A stretch of DNA of 64,000 nucleotides from positions 310,001 through 374,000 of the forward strand of contig NZ_CP095855.1 of assembly GCF_023100805.1 (NCBI RefSeq), given 5' to 3'. The position numbers were made by a program, and so were the translations under genes. Each line of letters opens with the position of its first letter. The stretch's first letter is position 1. This document shows positions 61,138 to 64,000 of the stretch, in pieces. Source of the stretch: Chitinophaga filiformis (GTDB lineage: Bacteria > Bacteroidota > Bacteroidia > Chitinophagales > Chitinophagaceae). The notes beneath the pieces were generated by a model. That model saw only the letters and a list, made by a program, of their open reading frames with translations. It ran no database searches and was not told the origin of the DNA.

Positions 61138-61144
61138 CCCCAAT

Positions 61145-62125
61145 TTATACCGGATAAGGACCATCTTCGAATGCTTCCGCATGATAGCCCTTGGATCCTA
61201 CTAGTTTGGCGAGCGGGCTACGCAGTTCTTCTCCCGCTTTCAGGCGCTCTATAACATACCTGAAATCATAGACAGGGTTCCATCCCAGCTCTTTCCTGGC
61301 TTTTTCATTCACGTATACCCTGTCAATTCCCTGGAACATCTTCCAGCCCCGCCGCTCATATTCCTTTACATAATCAGGAACGAGCCCCTGTACTACCCAC
61401 AACGCATTATTCCGCAGATAGGTAGCATGTCCATGTACAAAAGGAGTAGTGGCGCTGATAATGTATTTCCCGAAACCTATCTCTTTTGCCTTTTTAGCCG
61501 CCAGTATATGTGCATTGACAGCGTCCTCCAGCTCCACGCGGCGATGGAGGAATTCATTGGCCTTCAGATTATCGTCAGCATAGGCATTTCTTACCTTGCG
61601 GTTATCGTCTTCTTCCGGGAAAAAGCGGGATGTTCTCAGTACAATACAGGGCAGTCCCTGGTTCCTGAAGAACAGCTGGCAGAGATCTTCCGCTGCTGCT
61701 TTGGTAACGCCATAGATGTTCTTGGGCACAGGTGTCACGTCTTCCGTGATCCAGGCTGCAGGTGCGCCCTCCTTAGGCTCCATCGCATCTCCGAAAACAC
61801 TGGTCGTACTGGTAAAAACAAAAGCTTCCACACCTGCCGCAACAGATTCCTGCAACAGGTTCAGGGTACCTGTTATATTGGTATCAATGAAATCCTGCAT
61901 GCTATGCGTGGCTACATGCGGCTTGTGTAATGTAGCGGTATGAAATACAGCCTCCACACCATCAAGACAACTTTTTACAAAGTCCCTGTCAGTGATGGAA
62001 CCTACATGCGTTGTAAACGAAGAGGCAAGAATATCTATGCCAATCACCTCATAGTGCTGAGCCTTCAGTATACGGGCCAGCCCTTCTCCAAGATGTCCGG
62101 CGCTTCCGGTAACTAAAACTTTCAT
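61145..62125 (-). CDS. NAD-dependent epimerase/dehydratase (extended SDR)
   Basis: 326 residues. VTGSAGHLGEGLARIL at 4-19 is the NAD motif, ST at the Ser position (TSTTSVFGD), and the catalytic YGVTKAAAE (Y-x3-K) is intact. The C-terminal part fits nucleotide-sugar epimerases, although substrate residues are not diagnostic. Divergent from the Crp/Fnr gene, with a perfect palindrome in the shared promoter region, so likely a target of it. Confidence 0.88.
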   Translation of the reverse strand: MKVLVTGSAGHLGEGLARILKAQHYEVIGIDILASSFTTHVGSITDRDFVKSCLDGVEAVFHTATLHKPHVATHSMQDFIDTNITGTLNLLQESVAAGVEAFVFTSTTSVFGDAMEPKEGAPAAWITEDVTPVPKNIYGVTKAAAEDLCQLFFRNQGLPCIVLRTSRFFPEEDDNRKVRNAYADDNLKANEFLHRRVELEDAVNAHILAAKKAKEIGFGKYIISATTPFVHGHATYLRNNALWVVQGLVPDYVKEYERRGWKMFQGIDRVYVNEKARKELGWNPVYDFRYVIERLKAGEELRSPLAKLVGSKGYHAEAFEDGPYPV

Positions 62126-62183
62126 ATGTTAGTGGTATCTTAATGTTCTTCACCCCTAAATTACGGGGTGTTCATCCAAATTT

Positions 62184-62199
62184 TGGGACATTTGTCCCA
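62184..62199. promoter_or_regulatory. Perfect palindrome TGGGACA-TT-TGTCCCA, likely Crp/Fnr operator
   Basis: A 7-bp perfect inverted repeat with a 2-base centre, ending 9 bp before the Crp/Fnr ATG. A CACCCC/GGGGTG repeat (62151-62170) lies just before it. The place between divergent regulator and epimerase genes makes it the best operator candidate for both. Confidence 0.6.
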
Positions 62200-62208
62200 C
62201 TTACAGAT

Positions 62209-62784
62209 ATGATCACAACGAATCTGCAACTGCGGAATTTAATGGAAGAGCTGACAGGCAATGAAAGCACCGGCAATGCTATCACACTGCGGACCCTTCA
62301 GCCCAAACAGCGGCTGATTGTACAGGATCAGGCGCTCCAGAGTGTATATGTTATAAGGTCGGGGGTGACAAAGTGTTTCATCACAGAAAACAATGAAAGA
62401 GATTATATCCTGGATTTCCTGGGAGAAGGTGAGATACTCGGGGAAATCGAAGCCATCAGGCACACCAGGGCAACGTGCACGATAGAAGCCATTACACCGC
62501 TGACCGTTTATACTATGACTAGCGTGCAGTTCCATCATTTCTTTAAAACACTGCCTGCCTTTGGCAGCGTTGTGCTGGAACTGATAGCCACCCGCCTGGC
62601 CAGGATCTCTGAAAAAGCAGCAAGACAACAGCTATATACCTTATCGGAAATATTGCCCCAGCTGCTGTCTGCACTGGAATCTCAACAGATCACATTTACG
62701 AAACAGGATCTTTCCGAATACCTGGGCATTTCCGTGAGAAGCCTGAACAGGTTATTGAAAGACGCCGGTCATACTACTTCTTAA
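62209..62784 (+). CDS. Crp/Fnr-family transcriptional regulator
   Basis: 191 residues from the ATG at 62209; 22 more upstream codons are in frame but contain the palindrome. The cNMP-binding barrel has QRLIVQDQALQSVYVIRSG and GEGEILGEIEAI; the C-terminal HTH has LSEYLGISVRSLNRLLKDAG. It lacks the four Cys of oxygen-sensing Fnr, so it is not itself an Fe-S sensor. The C-terminus overlaps the end of the multiheme cytochrome by 11 bp on the other strand. Confidence 0.9.
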   Translation: MITTNLQLRNLMEELTGNESTGNAITLRTLQPKQRLIVQDQALQSVYVIRSGVTKCFITENNERDYILDFLGEGEILGEIEAIRHTRATCTIEAITPLTVYTMTSVQFHHFFKTLPAFGSVVLELIATRLARISEKAARQQLYTLSEILPQLLSALESQQITFTKQDLSEYLGISVRSLNRLLKDAGHTTS

Positions 62785-64000
62785 GTGCTGCCATAAAAGC
62801 TTTCGTTTCTTCCCTGTATACAGTTATCAGGTGCGTACGCATGGAATCGGGCGTAGGGCTGGTTTGCCCTTCGGTCAGCATGGTAATATTCCTTGATGGC
62901 AATGCCGGCATATGGCAATCAATACAATTCTTCGAAAGTACCGCTGCCGGCAGTGAAGTCATTTTACAAAAGGCAGGTCCTTCCGGCTGATGACAACTCA
63001 TACAACGCTGCGAGAAAGCCTGTAACCGGTTCCTTTCATTATTATGCGGATCATGACAGGATGAGCAGGTCATCTTATCACTTTTTATAAAACATTTACT
63101 GGCAGTAAATAACTGGTATTGTTTTCCATGTACATCCACCTCTGCCGCTCTCTCCGGACGGGTGAAATCGGGAAAGAAATAATCAGACAAGGCATCTCCC
63201 GGTTTAAATTCAAAAGCAGGTTTTTGCGGCGTACCCAGCCCGGAATGACACAATGCGCACATGTCCAGTTGTTGCTGTTTTTTCAAACCACCGATCTTTG
63301 TAATATGCATGGCTGCTTTTTCCTGCGGATGCGTGGTATGAAAAGCCACGTGCTCTGCCGCCGGACCATGGCACCGCTCACAATCAATACCGTACACCAG
63401 CTGATTTTTTTCAAACTCTTCAGACAGTTGCAAGCCTTCCATACTTACGCTCTTAATACCCACAGCGGAGCTATGGCAACCGAAACAGGTACTGGGTATC
63501 ACCCTGTCAAATTTTGGATAAGAAGGAGGAAAACCAGGACTGTTCGCCCAGCTATGTGCAGGAATAAAATAGGACAGCGGCAGCTGGAAATACTTTCCAT
63601 TCCGCCAGGAAAGAAAGGTCTGTGCCTTTCTGCCCGATCCGACACTAATGTCAAAACGATGCAGTTCCTGCAAAACACTATCTCCATAAGCAACCTGGAA
63701 AAGACCGCTATCCCTGGCTTCCATCACCACCTTTGTTCCATTGCCGTAAGAAAAGACATTATGAGGGTTCACAAAACTACCTTTGATAAGGGCCTGGGAT
63801 GCAGGGCCGGAAGTTTTATAATGCCCTGTGCTCAGGTAACTATCATAAATACGCTTATGACAGCCCATGCAGGCGGCTGATCCGGCAAATTGTTCTCCCC
63901 GGAGATCTTTGTTATCTTCACCCGGCTGCTTATGGATGCATTGCGAAAAGATGATAATACAGGAAATGATCAACAGGGATACATATAGCAGGCGTTTGTT
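62774..64000 (-). CDS. Multiheme cytochrome c (seven CxxCH), 5' end outside the window
   Basis: Seven heme motifs are visible in order: CMGCH, CFGCH, CERCH, CALCH, CSSCH, CMSCH and CIDCH. A hydrophobic N-terminus (LLYVSLLIISCIIIFSQC) looks like a signal or lipoprotein peptide, and the frame is open to the right edge, so the true start is at or beyond 64000. SCHDPHN is shared with the cytochrome c554-like group. Probably an outer electron carrier; it is not part of a recognised reductase operon here. Confidence 0.88.
   Translation of the reverse strand, partial: NKRLLYVSLLIISCIIIFSQCIHKQPGEDNKDLRGEQFAGSAACMGCHKRIYDSYLSTGHYKTSGPASQALIKGSFVNPHNVFSYGNGTKVVMEARDSGLFQVAYGDSVLQELHRFDISVGSGRKAQTFLSWRNGKYFQLPLSYFIPAHSWANSPGFPPSYPKFDRVIPSTCFGCHSSAVGIKSVSMEGLQLSEEFEKNQLVYGIDCERCHGPAAEHVAFHTTHPQEKAAMHITKIGGLKKQQQLDMCALCHSGLGTPQKPAFEFKPGDALSDYFFPDFTRPERAAEVDVHGKQYQLFTASKCFIKSDKMTCSSCHDPHNNERNRLQAFSQRCMSCHQPEGPAFCKMTSLPAAVLSKNCIDCHMPALPSRNITMLTEGQTSPTPDSMRTHLITVYREETKAFMAALKK

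Noticed and set aside
63119..63880. 253-codon frame opposite the multiheme cytochrome
   Set aside because: Antisense to a gene with seven clear heme motifs; it is a shadow of that coding sequence.
1..64000. CRISPR arrays, rRNA, tRNA, complete insertion sequences
   Set aside because: Looked for regular repeats, transposase motifs and cloverleaf folds; found none.

Overview
The window looks like chromosome of a Bacteroidota, most likely a Chitinophagaceae such as Chitinophaga. Visible signs are a C-terminal type IX secretion sorting domain on a large glycosidase, many intergenic -7 boxes of the Bacteroidota form TAnnTTTG, a crtI-crtB-crtZ-crtY carotenoid operon, a Sec-type (clade II) nosZ cluster without nosR, and an abundance of AraC and HxlR regulators. 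The genus is an inference; there is no rRNA or tRNA gene in the window to test it.

Region by region. (1) 0.2-3.1 kb: a four-gene redox operon (AhpD-like, crotonase-like, peroxiredoxin-like, SDR). (2) 3.5-28.5 kb: an island of small regulator/oxidoreductase or regulator/hydrolase units: HxlR with an Old Yellow Enzyme, two Asp-nucleophile alpha/beta hydrolases plus a broken third copy, HxlR (QorR-like) with a QorB-like reductase, an epoxide hydrolase, and AraC genes with two MDR oxidoreductases, a pirin, a cupin and an esterase. This part also holds several gene remnants (hydrolase, PPOX-family protein, response regulator), so it is a region of active gene turnover. A TPR sensor kinase sits inside it next to a truncated receiver. 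(3) 28.5-33.6 kb: the carotenoid operon, a divergent CarH-like (B12-binding) MerR regulator and a degenerate receiver protein. (4) 34.1-37.8 kb: an ECF-like sigma factor overlapping its anti-sigma factor, then an HTH-pentapeptide-repeat protein, an uncatalogued 46-residue ORF and an AAA ATPase. (5) 37.9-39.4 kb: a serine hydrolase and a small helical exported protein. (6) 39.7-47.4 kb: nitrous oxide reduction: cytochrome c, nosZ, a membrane protein, nosL, nosD, nosF, nosY, and a convergent heme-copper-oxidase-like membrane protein, preceded by an FNR-type box at a class II position. (7) 47.6-64 kb: a mixture of a GH71/99-like glycosidase, TetR and VOC genes, HxlR, ABC-F, a 2OG-Fe(II) oxygenase, a LytS/LytTR two-component pair with a new small membrane protein, a PQQ dehydrogenase with a cytochrome c domain, an epimerase with a divergent Crp/Fnr regulator, and a multiheme cytochrome c that runs off the right edge.

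Together the genes suggest an aerobe that can respire N2O when oxygen is short, makes hydroxylated carotenoids possibly under light/B12 control, and carries a large set of electrophile and quinone detoxification functions. The candidates I find most worth following are the HTH-pentapeptide/46-aa/AAA cassette, the CarH-like box shared by crt and a degenerate receiver, the sigma factor whose tandem repeat contains the start of its anti-sigma factor, the OYE lacking its usual catalytic residues, and the operators shared between distant regulators.
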